A DNA stretch of 64,000 bases, taken from positions 759,501 through 823,500 of the forward strand of contig JAGFBZ010002557.1 in assembly GCA_018398805.1 (NCBI GenBank), given 5' to 3'. Both the position numbers and the translations under genes were made by a program. Source of the stretch: Hirundichthys speculiger (Eukaryota; Chordata; Actinopteri; Beloniformes; Exocoetidae). This document shows positions 49,384-60,762 of the stretch, in pieces. The stretch's first letter is position 1; the number at the start of each line of letters is the position of its first letter. The notes beneath the pieces are model-generated. The model ran no database searches. It worked only from the letters and a program-made list of their open reading frames with translations, and was not told the DNA's origin.

Positions 49384-52300
49384 ATGGTAGCAATGGCTCG
49401 ACTCGCTGCGCTGCTGCTGTTACCGGTTCTTATTGAATCGGTGTTTTCAATTTCCTTCTTTTTACCGGTCAACTCCAGAAAGTGTTTACGAGAGGAGATC
49501 CACAAAGACGTCCTGGTGACGGGGGAGTATGAAATCAGCGAACAGGCAAACACCAAAACTAACCTGAAGGTGAGAGAAGACCTACATCCAGAAAGGCCGC
49601 AAAAGGCTTGTTATACATCTGGGTTGAAGTCAAGTAAAAGACTGACATTAAACATGTCACAGACATGAAAACATTTTCCTGTCATAAGGGACAGTTTAGG
49701 TAATGACCTGCTGTTAGCACTGTGGCTAAGAGGCCCGTAAAACACGTCTTCCTGGTTTTACGAGCTAGTTAGCTTCGTAGCTACCGTCAATGATTGATAA
49801 TACGTTTTCTATTGATTGTTATTTTTTTTGGCTCTAAGTTAGACAAATTAGTCTGACGAGAATTAAGGCCCGCTGTCAGACCTGCCGTGTCATGTTTTAC
49901 TCGGTAGTCATTGTGTGCTGTGTTAGAAATACTCCTTTTGTGTCGTCGACTCTGCTATTATTACACGTCAGTCTTACCGTCCATTCAGACGACGAGCTCC
50001 AGCTACCTGCGTTAGCCACTGAAACGTCATCTTCAACTCGAAATGTTGATTTAAAAAAAAAAAACACGTCTCAAGATTTATTAGAAAAAAAATTCTATAT
50101 AGCTAACAAGGGTGTGTGTTTTCCCATTATTATTTACCCATTGTATGTCATACATAAAGCTGTTTTTTTTAATGTCAGGTGGCTTTTTTTCTAACAGCTG
50201 TCAGCTTTATGGTTTGTTTATGGTGAAAATATGTAACTTATCTTTGAAAATAAAATACCAGGTACAGAAATCCTCATATTTTACCCAGCATTATTTTGCA
50301 CTGAATTGCAGACATTTTATAGATTATTTTTAATTTAAAGTATTTAGTTCAGAATAAAAACCAAGGTATTTCTAAATTAATTCATCACCACTCTGCATAG
50401 CCAGTTCATGCAGATCTTTATATAAGAATATTTTCTGTTATTTACTGTCTGTAGATCACAGACTCTTCCAGCCACACACTCTACTCCAAGGAAGATGCCA
50501 CAAAAGGAAAGTTTGCATTCACCACAGAGGACTATGACATGTTTGAGGTGTGCTTTGAAAGCAAATCACCTATGGGTAAGTGCATTAACTCTGCAGGACT
50601 CCCCCTAGAAATAGATTATACTGTGTGTTTTTTTTCCAAAGGAATGTAGAGATCTTATTTTCTATTTTTCACTGTAATGGGGATAACTATGCTTGGGTTA
50701 TTTTGGTTCCTCAAAGTGAAATCTGGATTGTAACTATGCATCACTTCGATGCAGATGATTTGTCTGCTTGGCAAATTTGTTTTTCTTAGTCTTCGTATTT
50801 CCCACTGCTACTTCTTTATTGTCATTTAAATTGAGTACAATGATAGTTCACTGCAGTGTTTGTAAAAATGATCGAGGCTCAATATTTATCAGCGTCAAGT
50901 CACATAAGATTTACATTATTTGCTCCGTTAGTATGTCTGAACTACTTAAAGGTTTCCTTCCACAACAAACCATTTAATACTTGTTTTTTTTTATTACCAT
51001 AAGTCAGTTCAAGTTGCACTTGGATGCTCAACTTCAATATGCTCTTCTACCCCTGTAGTCTGTATTAGCCTGTGATAGAAAACAGCCAGAAGTACGACCG
51101 GATCTCAAAAGCCGTACCAGCCTACGTCACATTGAACATTAGCTATGCAGTGCCTCGTAACCCCGCCCCCTGAAAAACATTGCGGGCTGCAGGCTGTCTG
51201 CAGGCAGGGAACATAACTTATTTTGGTAGGTCGCTAACAGCTAACAAAGAGGAGCTAACAATTCAAAAACATGGCACAGAAAGTTCGTGGCTGCCTAAGA
51301 AAGAGGATCTACGGAAGAAATGGTTGGAATTTATTCTCGGAACACCACCAGCGAAGTATAACGCAATTTCACTTGTGTGTTCTGATTATTTCAACCAAAG
51401 TTCAAATTACAGTGCCAACAGTAGCGGATAAGTTGTGCTCAAAACCTGGGTCTGTGCCATCACAACAATTGACCACCAGCTCACAGGCTGTAAATAAAAA
51501 CTGATTTTTTTCCAACTACAGTTGTTGTTTCAAAAGCCTGTTATTCTACTCGTTCTTAGGCTACAGCATGCATGACACTGGGACAAGCAATAGGTATGGT
51601 AACGTTGTCCATAACCGCTCGGTAACTTCTACCCAGAGAGTAACGTTACGTTGCTAAATCTATAATCTTCCAACCTAAAATTTGATAACTTGGTGTTTAT
51701 GGAGTTTTTTGGCCAGGATCAAAAAATATGGCTGTATCTCTGAAGACATTTTTCGCATGCTTGGCTGTTTGTTGCCCATTATCTCTAAGTTGATGGAAAC
51801 CAACTGAAGGAGAACTCACTAGAGGGAGCGACACAGTGCTGTTAGCCAATCAGAGGCGAAACATTTGCATATCATCAATATTCATAAGAATCCTCTCGTA
51901 CTATCTCCGCCCTCGTTTTCGCCTAACTAAACAGCATTAAATAAGACAACTGTAGTATATTTTTCATTAAAACAACTCTCAGGGCATTATTTCAGACTAG
52001 AGACCACTGCAAAAGTAATGAAAATACGATGCAATGAAACCTTTTTAAAAGAAGCTTGGCAATGCAGAAAAAAATCTGCACTGCCCTCTAGCCATCGGTG
52101 GTGTAATTACAGAGCGATGCCAACGACAAACGCACATATATCGTTAAAGATGGTGCAGTGCCCAGCCTATGTGCATATTTGCTGCGCAGAACCAAAAATG
52201 ACATTTTACTCCTACAGTATTTGTCTAGTTGATTCTAGTAACTGACCATTTGTGCGCCAAACTATTTTTCCCCCCTTTTTTTAAACCTCAGAAATGTGTT

Positions 52301-55300
52301 TCGAGTTCACAATTTTCTTTTCTTTTTCCCTTTTTGTGTGGAGAATTTCAAAGAGAGATCACGGTGTGTGCCAGGGAGCTGGATAAACAAAATAGTAAAT
52401 GGACCAAGAAATTGTTAGCTTCTGTCTCACAGATCATTGTTTTTAAATTCAAGTGAAAATCTATACTTAAAGTTGACCAACTGGTATTGAAATGAAGCCG
52501 TGTAACATAAAAAAATAAATACATGCTTTGTGTTTTAAAGTGGGCATACCATATAAGAAAAATCACAGTTTTGTGTTTCAGAGTATAAGTTTGGGTGTCT
52601 GAAGTGATTAGTAAGTTGAAAACTTTAAGCTAACACAACTATGTCTCTTTTTTTGATGCCACCTCCGTCTGAATATCTTTAGGGAACTGGGACATCACAC
52701 CCCCAATTCAGAGTAAAATGATCCAGTCATCTAAGCTTTATTTCTACCCAATTTCACATTTTGCTCAGTGTAGTGTCTGACTCCACCCACTAAAACAGGC
52801 GTGAAAACTGTGCTGTTCTATTAAATGTCTGTGCTACTTTGACCAAAACATGTCACAGATATTTTATTAAGATGTCAACAAACTGAGTCAGCTTTTGAAA
52901 ACATGTCATAATGTCAAAACTGTAAAAAGCTTTCTACATTAAACTGTTGCTAGATAGTCAAAACTATCTGCACTGTCAACTGTGTCAATCCAATAAATTA
53001 GTTAGAATTATTTTTTATTGGATTGAGCCTGTTTTGTTTTTTTCAATTGTGAAATATATCCATGTAGTAGAATAGTCTGATGCAAAGTGGTTCAGAGTGA
53101 ATCTAAAAGAAAAAAAAAAACTATATTAGGATGTGTCACTGAGTGCTTAATCCAATACAAAAACCTGTGACAAGCATTCATCATCACACCACCAAAGGCT
53201 GACTAGCCCTGATCCTGAATTATGAGACGGCCTTTGTCCGTGCTGACCACAACCTCGGACATCAGGAGGAGACTCATTTTTAACTGAATCCTTGCTGGTA
53301 TTTGAAGTAGATTCATTAAAAGCATTCAGTCCAAAAACAGTCATGGAATGTTTTTTTTCCTGATAAATAATATAATTGAATTCTTAACCATTATTTATTT
53401 GTAGTGATTTCACATCTGACCCTGGGCCAGATGTGAAATCAGGGGATTATTAGATATTGACAGGAGAAATATGTAAGATGAATATTAGACTTCTCAAGTA
53501 ATGAGCAAAATCATTTCAAGCCATGTCTGTTTTTAATAGGAATACATAGCAAAGTATGTGATTACAGTATTTTTGTTTGTTTGCTTTATTTTTCATTTAA
53601 TTGTGTGTGATGTTCAAATCGTTAGGAACTGGAAGAGTGCCTGACCAGCTGGTCAATCTGGACATGAAGCATGGTGTTGAGGCCAAAAACTATGAGGAGG
53701 TGAGTCTCGGGACACTGAAATGACAGACTTACTTTAATTAAATGGAAATATTCTTGTGACTGAAGCCTTAGCTTCCGATTAATTGTTGACTGTATATGTG
53801 AATTAAAACTTAAGACTGCCTCCACTAATTAGTCATTCCTAATATTGTTGCAGCAGTGGGGGCAACTTGAGTCAAAATAGTTTAAGCCTGATAATGAGGT
53901 TATCACTGCAAATATATTAAGAAAAATCTGGAAGTGGTTTTCCTTTGCATTATTCATTGTTCTGTATTTAGGGAGATGATGTGCATCATCACATTGCACT
54001 GCAGTAACATAAATGTGATAAATGGTTTCTGAGCTGAGAATCACCTTCACGCCCACACGTTGTTTAAGAACGATTACATGCCGTTCATCTGAATGTGTGC
54101 GTCGGTGGATGTTCAGAGCTCAGGAGGGCATTCCTGTCTGTGGGCAGGTAGGTGGAGCTGAAGTTGCGCATGTATTCACCTACGTCGAAGGATGATGCAC
54201 TTCATGCATTTTACAGCTGTTCAGTAGTGGGTGTGCTAGGAAGAATTCCTTACTGTTACACAATGCCTGGGATTGCGTACTTGGCAAATGCAAGCTTTAA
54301 GCTATTTTTTTTTCCTGCTCAGTCTCAGGCTGGTTTATACTGTGCCGTCTTTTAAGACGGCAGGTTATAGTTTGTCATGTCAGTAATAAAAGTTAGCTGA
54401 CTATATAAAGAGGATTCACAAACTGCATATGCATTATTACAATTAACTGTATATTTTTATTTTTTCTTTAAAAAATTCTCAACACACTTTATAGATTACA
54501 TCCTGCAACCAGATGGGGTACAGATACCTGAAAACTAGATCCACAGAACAAAGGTGGAATTCAAAATAAAAAACCACCACATGAAAGTAGTGGGTCCAAA
54601 ATAAACCTTGATGAAGAGGACGCAAATGGGTTGTAATGACCATCAAAGAGACAAATTATAGAAATGTCTTCAGCAGTTTTTCAGTTGGGTACCTAGCAAC
54701 TCTGTTTCAAATCACAAACGGTTGTGTTTGCTTTGTCTCAGGAAGTGACAGCAGGTAATCGTGCATGTGATCAGTCGTGTGGGAAACATCTTTGCCACTT
54801 CAGAAATCATTAGTAGTTGAACTTTCCATACACCCTATTATTATCATCCAACTTTTTGTCTAAGGGTAGAGTCACCTCAATTGTTTTTTTTTTCCCTCTT
54901 TTTTTTCTTTCTGGATTTTGGAGGTATTTTCATAATTTGTCATTTCCATCAATATTTTCAAATGTGCCACATCAAATCTTCAAAGTGCACATCCAAGACA
55001 TTGATGATAACATGACCTATATTTACCTGTCAGTCAACCAAGTGTGGACTCTGAGGATGACTCTTAACTAGTCCAAGAACTCAGTTACAAGTTTTGGAGT
55101 TTTGATCACCATTCTGTGTGTCATTATATTTCTATCATTTGTAATCAACCCACTCCTAAATAGCAGAAGACGAGTATTTTTGATATATTTGGTATTTTGC
55201 AACATAGAATTGGAGTCAAGATTATTTACATGCGATGTATGAAAATTCTTGTTGACGTGATCATATCTTTGTGTAACGTTGTCATCTGGTTTCCCTCAAA

Positions 55301-56234
55301 CATTTCATTTCAACAGTGCCAGAACATTCAACCTTTCCTTTTCAATTCAAATTCATTAATACTTTGATCCCCAAAGGGGAATTAAATAGTGGCCTAAGAC
55401 AAAAGTCAGTGAAAGACAGTTCACGCTCTTATAACAATTTTCAATTTTACAAAATGTACATTGAGTGTATTCAGTCCATGGCATTTGTTTGGCATAATTG
55501 GATAATCCAAGATGTGGTTCTCCATCCAAATTATGATTTTGCATTTTTGTTTCCCAGTAAGATCAAAATGACCTCATGATACATTTACAGACTACCAATG
55601 CAAACAGTAGGACTGATGGAGGATATCAAGACCTTTTTCATGTGCCATCAAATTGCAATCCTCAGAAGTGGTTGCCCTGCGCATTTCCTTCAAAACTAAA
55701 ACGACTGACTTGAAACATGCAGCAGTACTGAAAGTGCAAGAGTGACACCTGCTGGACAAAGTAATTAACGTCAGCCCTCCTGTGGGATCATCTTTCAGTG
55801 GTTTACATCTCCATTTTACGTGTTATCCCTTCAGATTGCGAAGGTGGAAAAGCTGAAGCCTCTTGAGGTTGAGCTGAGGCGACTGGAAGACCTGTCGGAG
55901 TCCATCGTGAATGACTTTGCTTATATGAAGAAGAGAGAAGAGGAGATGCGAGACACCAATGGTAAGAGAAAGATCACTTTAGCCATGATTGTTGACGGTC
56001 TGTAGATATTTTTTCTTGATAAGGATGTGAAGGAAAGAGAACAAAGAAAGTTGTCTTTTTACAGTTACTCCATGAACTGTCCATTAACATGAGTGCTCTT
56101 TCTCACCACTCCAGAGTCCACTAACACGCGTGTTGTACTTCAGTATATTCTCCATGTGCTGTCTCATTGGCCTGGCTACATGGCAGGTCTTCTACTTGAG
56201 GCGCTTCTTCAAGGCTAAGAAGCTGATCGAGTAG
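49384..56234 (+). CDS. tmed10: Transmembrane emp24 domain-containing protein 10 (p24delta1), frameshift in last exon
   Basis: Five exons: 49384-49569, 50455-50575, 53626-53699, 55835-55961 and 56115-56234. TMED10 is a p24-family cargo receptor cycling between ER and Golgi in COPI/COPII vesicles. Seen in order: a signal peptide ([17 protein letters not shown]), the GOLD domain ([22 protein letters not shown] with the conserved cysteines), coiled coil ([18 protein letters not shown]), and in exon 5 a membrane segment and tail [11 protein letters not shown] with FF and KK sorting signals. Exon 5 is broken: after ESTNT, at ACACGCGTG (56126-56134), two bases are missing (or one is extra) and the membrane part continues in another frame. 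As written the protein would end at a TAA around 56215 without membrane anchor or KK signal. The ATG at 49393 has the better Kozak context than 49384. Expected length is about 209 residues. Confidence 0.9.
51180..51504 (+). mobile_element. THAP-domain fragment in a tmed10 intron
   Basis: The frame reads [20 protein letters not shown] then CSDYFNQSS. This is the second half of a THAP zinc finger (RKKW, C and the following aromatic), but the expected final His is replaced by Tyr and the first Cys pair is not clear. THAP domains occur in P-element-type transposases and in domesticated genes. With no transposase core and no introns in frame, a transposon relic is the best reading. Confidence 0.5.
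51765..52010. other. Unassigned stretch in tmed10 intron 2
   Basis: Contains AGCCAATCAGAGG (CCAAT-type) and ATTTGCATATC (octamer-like) close together, as in a small promoter. It may be part of the same transposon relic as the THAP fragment upstream. No exon was recognised. Confidence 0.25.
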
Positions 56235-57329
56235 AGCCACTCCTCTGGTTGCTTGGCTCGAGGGACACTGCCCGTCGGACAGCCAACACATCCCAGCATC
56301 CACCTTCTTTGGAACAGCTTCAGAAAACAGCAACAACTGGGGTTGAGGGGCTCAAATTCAAATTTTCCAAGGTTGAGAAAGTATCAACGTTGTGCTCCAA
56401 GGGGGAAAAGATTCACCTGCTTATTTAGTGGTTTTCAAACATGCAAAGCTCTGTAGGGAGACGTGCGCTGTGAGACTTGGAAGACATGTCACTGCTTCTT
56501 TCTGCACTGCTTTGAGTGTTGCAGCTCACTTAATAAGAACTTGTTCCTTCAATCAGTTGAACAGTGGCTTTTTGATTTTGAGCTCTGCTTGAATGGATGT
56601 GCCATGAGTGAATTTCTTTACCCTTCTGTTAATATACACATTCTTCACCATGCCAAGCCAACTAGATCCTTGGTGCCCTTTTTATCAAGTGAAGGCTCTT
56701 TGAATATGTGGTTTATTGCTACTCCGAGACAATTGGCAACCTTTGAATTCATTGTTGTGTCACCTAATTTGCATACATGTTCGGTAGCTAAATTGAACTG
56801 TCTTTGTTTTTGTTTTCATGTAATTGTCACTTAGTTGCTTCTACTGGTATATTTTTGAGGGGTTGAGATGTCAGAGTAAATCTCTTTAATTGTAAATTAG
56901 GTCACTTCACACTTTGAGCTCTCGCATGCTTAGATATTGTTTTTGGAACACCCAACAAAAGTATCCAGGAACCAGAAATATTGTTCCTGCACTCATGAAT
57001 TGTATGATACAGTTCATACATATTTATGCAAGTTTCTCTTGTCAGAGGACAAGAAGTTGAAAGTTATCCCAATGGATGTTCTGTGAAGTGTTCAGTTTGT
57101 CAATAACACAGTAACAATACCTGCAGATCCATCCAGTGTTGTTTCATCAAAAATGTTTGAGGCTTGGGTTACATAAATGTGCTTGGTTGCATACATATTT
57201 TTCTTTATGACAGGGATTAATTGAGGCTATCCTGGATACATTTTTAACAATGAGCATGCGCGTCATGCGCAGTCAATGGATTTTTATGTTGACTGGTAAA
57301 TTTTGTAAATTTGTGTTGGGCTTTTATTC

Positions 57330-57335
57330 AATAAA
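57330..57335 (+). terminator. tmed10: Candidate polyadenylation signal of tmed10
   Basis: AATAAA about 1.1 kb after the tmed10 stop codon. Several weaker signals exist further on. Confidence 0.4.
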
Positions 57336-59007
57336 ATATTGGATGGATTTACATTAACTTTCAGTCTGAAATGTTTTGGGTATGTAAAGCTGATAAGGAA
57401 AATATTTTATCAGTGTGCTGAAAGACTTATTTAACAACTTGGGTAGTAGTTTAAAAGTGATGCTAAAAACTTTTCATAAGGCAACAAAGGTTTTGCTTGA
57501 AATCAACTTAAGAATTAACTTGATATATAAAAAAAACCACTGAGTTTATGATGTCAGGTGATAAACTTGTCCTAAATCTGTTTAGTTCATGAGGTTAGGC
57601 TCCTGGAGATTTTTACACCTGTGGAATATGTTCTCGTAATGGCACCCAAACTTGTCTGCGTGAGCAGTTAAAACTCATCAAAACGTTTAAATATGTGACT
57701 TTTCAGTTCTGCAGTGCATTATTTACCATCATTAAAGCAACACTGCATTAGCAGATCATAGTTCTGTTATTTACTGAAAATGAATGCATACCTTTGAAAT
57801 AATAAAATGCCTCATTGTGATTGATGGATCAGTAGATGTTGTAGATTTACATATTGGTTACCTGTGCAGTGGGAGATTTATGATTTTTCCAAAATGAGGG
57901 CCTCATTTCTTACCAAAAGATGATGCAATCCAATTCTATGTATTAATGCCACTACTGATTGAGCATAGAAAAGAAGTGATAGGAAGGGCACTTCTGGGAA
58001 CTACTCAGATTTCAGCAGGAGTCCTGCCTCTGGAACCATCAATGATGCAATATGTGATTGGTCCATAGTTTGGATTCAAGGAAGAATTTGATGGACTGTA
58101 CAGTTTGATCGTTGTTAGGCTTTCATCTGTTCAAGTCAAAACAAGTTCTCATCCAAACTTGAGTTATGATGCTAAAAACAAAGCTTATGGCCAGCAAAAA
58201 GAGTGCATGGGTCCACCATAGATGGCTACAATCTCACTGTAATTTACTAAAGAGCCTGAGGTAAAATGGCATTGCAATAAAAACAAAGTTACCAAAAAGA
58301 AAAAGCTTAAAACAAGTCATATTACAGAGCATGTGAGCTCTGAACCAAGTCAGGAGAGTCCAGCAAGTGAGATGTGAAGTCAGTATCTACCTCAGAGCCT
58401 TTACAGTTTTTTGTTTTAAAGCCTTCATTTAGAGTATCATGCTCTACTGCAACTAGTGTTGACATACTAAGGCCATATAATTAACCAGAGGACAATTTAT
58501 TTTGATTTCATGCTAACTTCAGATATTTGAAGTATCCCCTTGAGCTCTATATTAAAACTCTGGCGCCCTCTTACAGCTGAACTGTGTCAGGTTTTGAAAC
58601 CTATTCACATTTGTTTGTTAGTGATGAAATTAAAATAAAAATTTTGGGATCCAAATAGCAATTACTTTGTTTTCTGGAATGCATCAGTACTTGGAGAAGA
58701 CTTTTGAGGCAGATAGCAAATGTGCACATAAAGTTCATGCTCTTATTTTCACTACTTTATATTACCACACACACACATCCATATCAATGCTTTTAATCTG
58801 TTTAATTATGCATATTGTCAAAACTATGTAACCACATTCATTTTAATAAGATAAATTGGAAAACAAAGGTTAAAAGTACTCTCATTCAAAAAAATTCACT
58901 TTTTACATTTGCTTAAGACAAACTATATTATTTCTGTACATTATTAACTGCCTTTGTGAACATTTTAAACACAGAAGCTCACTCTTTTTTAATTCATGTG
59001 TGTGTGT

Positions 59008-59009
<2 letters not shown>

Positions 59010-59068
<59 letters not shown>
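59010..59068. repeat. Dinucleotide microsatellite (TA)n
   Basis: About 29 TA units next to GT and CA runs, directly left of a MITE. The TA-rich target fits insertion of a TA-specific transposon. Confidence 0.95.
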
Positions 59069-59073
<5 letters not shown>

Positions 59074-59074
59074 G

Positions 59075-59500
59075 CAGTCATGGAAAAAATTATTAGACCA
59101 CCATTTTCTCTTCACTTTCTTGTTCATTTCAAAACCTGGTATCACTAAACGTCATCATGTGACTAAAACAGACAGAAAAGAAAACACTGAATGCATAAAA
59201 GCAGTGTTTTTGGCAGTACAACGCCATAGCTATTGATGTAAAAACTTAAGTGATTTAGGTTATAATCAAGAAAACCATGGAAAATGGTAAGATATCAGCT
59301 CTTAAATAAAACTCTTATAAACTCTTATTGCTCATAAGAGTTTTATTTAAGATATCAGCTCTTAAATAAAACTCTTATGAGCAATCTTTGTGGTTATCGT
59401 TATGTTTGTCCAAACAAATGTACCTTTAGTTGTACCAGGCATTAAAATGAACAAGAAACTGAAGAAAACAAGGGTGGTCTAATAATTTTTTCCATGACTG
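59075..59500. mobile_element. MITE with long terminal inverted repeats
   Basis: The left end CAGTCATGGAAAAAATTATT (59075) and the right end AATAATTTTTTCCATGACTG (finishing at 59500) are near-perfect inverted repeats extending through AGACCACC and, more loosely, TTCTTGTTCATTT, about 55 bases in all. It is flanked by TA-rich DNA. No coding capacity. The centre has a perfect 26-base inverted repeat with a 7-base loop (59327-59352 and 59360-59385). Tc1/mariner-like origin is inferred from the TA setting. Confidence 0.75.
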
Positions 59501-60273
59501 TATATATATACACATAATACAATAGACACAATACAAGCAGGCATTAACTAAATCATATGAAATTAAAAAGAGAAAATGGGCCTTTTTAAAAATGTGTTTT
59601 AATGTGTAAATACTAATGTACCTATGTGGGCCCTAGACTTACATTTAAAATTAACAAGTGATTTGATATGAATATTTATACTGTTCGATTTACTTTAGAA
59701 GACTGTAATTTGATATCTGGTTGTATTTTTTTGAGGAATAATTAACTTAAGAATATTAACCATTTTAAATAAAGACCTCAATAGATGTTATACATTTATT
59801 TTACCTAAAGGGGAAAATTTGAATAATTCAAAAGTGAAGTGAAAATATATATAAACAATATAATTATTAAAAAATACATTATTATTATTATTATTAATAA
59901 GGATCGAGTATGTTGATTACTATGAAATGAACTATGAATAAATGCATTTTCATATCACTGAATTCTTCAAATATTATTTATGGTATAATACCAAGTGAAT
60001 AATATGCAAGAAAATGACACACAAGTTTTAGTATACCAGACAAGTTCCTAGTAAAATACTTCTATATTCCAGTTCTAGGGTTTTCTCTTTTTGTTGTTTG
60101 TTTTGTTTTTTGTTTCATATTGGTGTTTTCATGAGGATGATTCCAGAAATAATCAATGCATTTGATAATTTGACAGTGCTTATTTAATATAATCACGGAC
60201 GAGTAATAATCTTATTCAGCAAATCAAGTACAGGTTTCCATAGGAACGAGTTGTCAGACTCTGATGACTTCCC

Positions 60274-60283
60274 AAGATGGCGG
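60274..60283 (+). promoter_or_regulatory. eif2b2: YY1/ETS-type motif upstream of eif2b2
   Basis: AAGATGGCGG followed by AAG is the YY1 consensus overlapping an ETS core, often placed at the start sites of housekeeping genes. It lies about 480 bases before the ATG. It may mark the eif2b2 start or an upstream or divergent start. Confidence 0.4.
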
Positions 60284-60762
60284 AAGCATTGACGCAGGCA
60301 AACTGGGACCATACGGCATATTAGTGGGTTTTTTTTTTTCCCCTTAAACAAAGAACTTTATTTTGAACACTGCAAAACAAAGTTCAACTAAGCAAATTAT
60401 GTTTATATATGAGCGTCCAGTCCTGAAGAACATGTTAATAAAGGTCTGACAATATAACTGGAAGTTTGGAAATGTTATAGTCAAAACGTACTCAAAGGTT
60501 CATACCACCAGACTTTTTAAAAATGTCTGAGATGAGACGTCGGTCGTTGCGACTTCACAGGTTGTCACCAGTCACCGTCCTCCGGTTGTCACAGTAACAC
60601 GCTGCAATGATGCAATAACCCGTGAAGCGGTCCGCCAATCAGAGAGAAGCACAGTCACACTAACCCGGATGCTCTTCAGAAATACTTCCTCGTCAAAACA
60701 TTTCGTGGTAGAAACTCAAGAGTCTTCTCTATTCTGGCGGCACGTCGATTTTTGTAACAACC

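Larger units (their letters stand above)
56235..60700. other. tmed10 3' UTR and intergenic DNA up to eif2b2
   Basis: The tmed10 3' UTR probably ends after AATAAA at 57330-57335. The rest is AT-rich and holds a TA microsatellite (59010-59068) and a MITE (59075-59500). No other gene was recognised. The eif2b2 upstream region starts near 60.25 kb. Confidence 0.5.

Noticed and set aside
59327..59385. Possible conserved microRNA hairpin
   Set aside because: It is embedded in a MITE, is perfectly paired, and has no independent sign of microRNA conservation, so it is reported only as a transposon feature.
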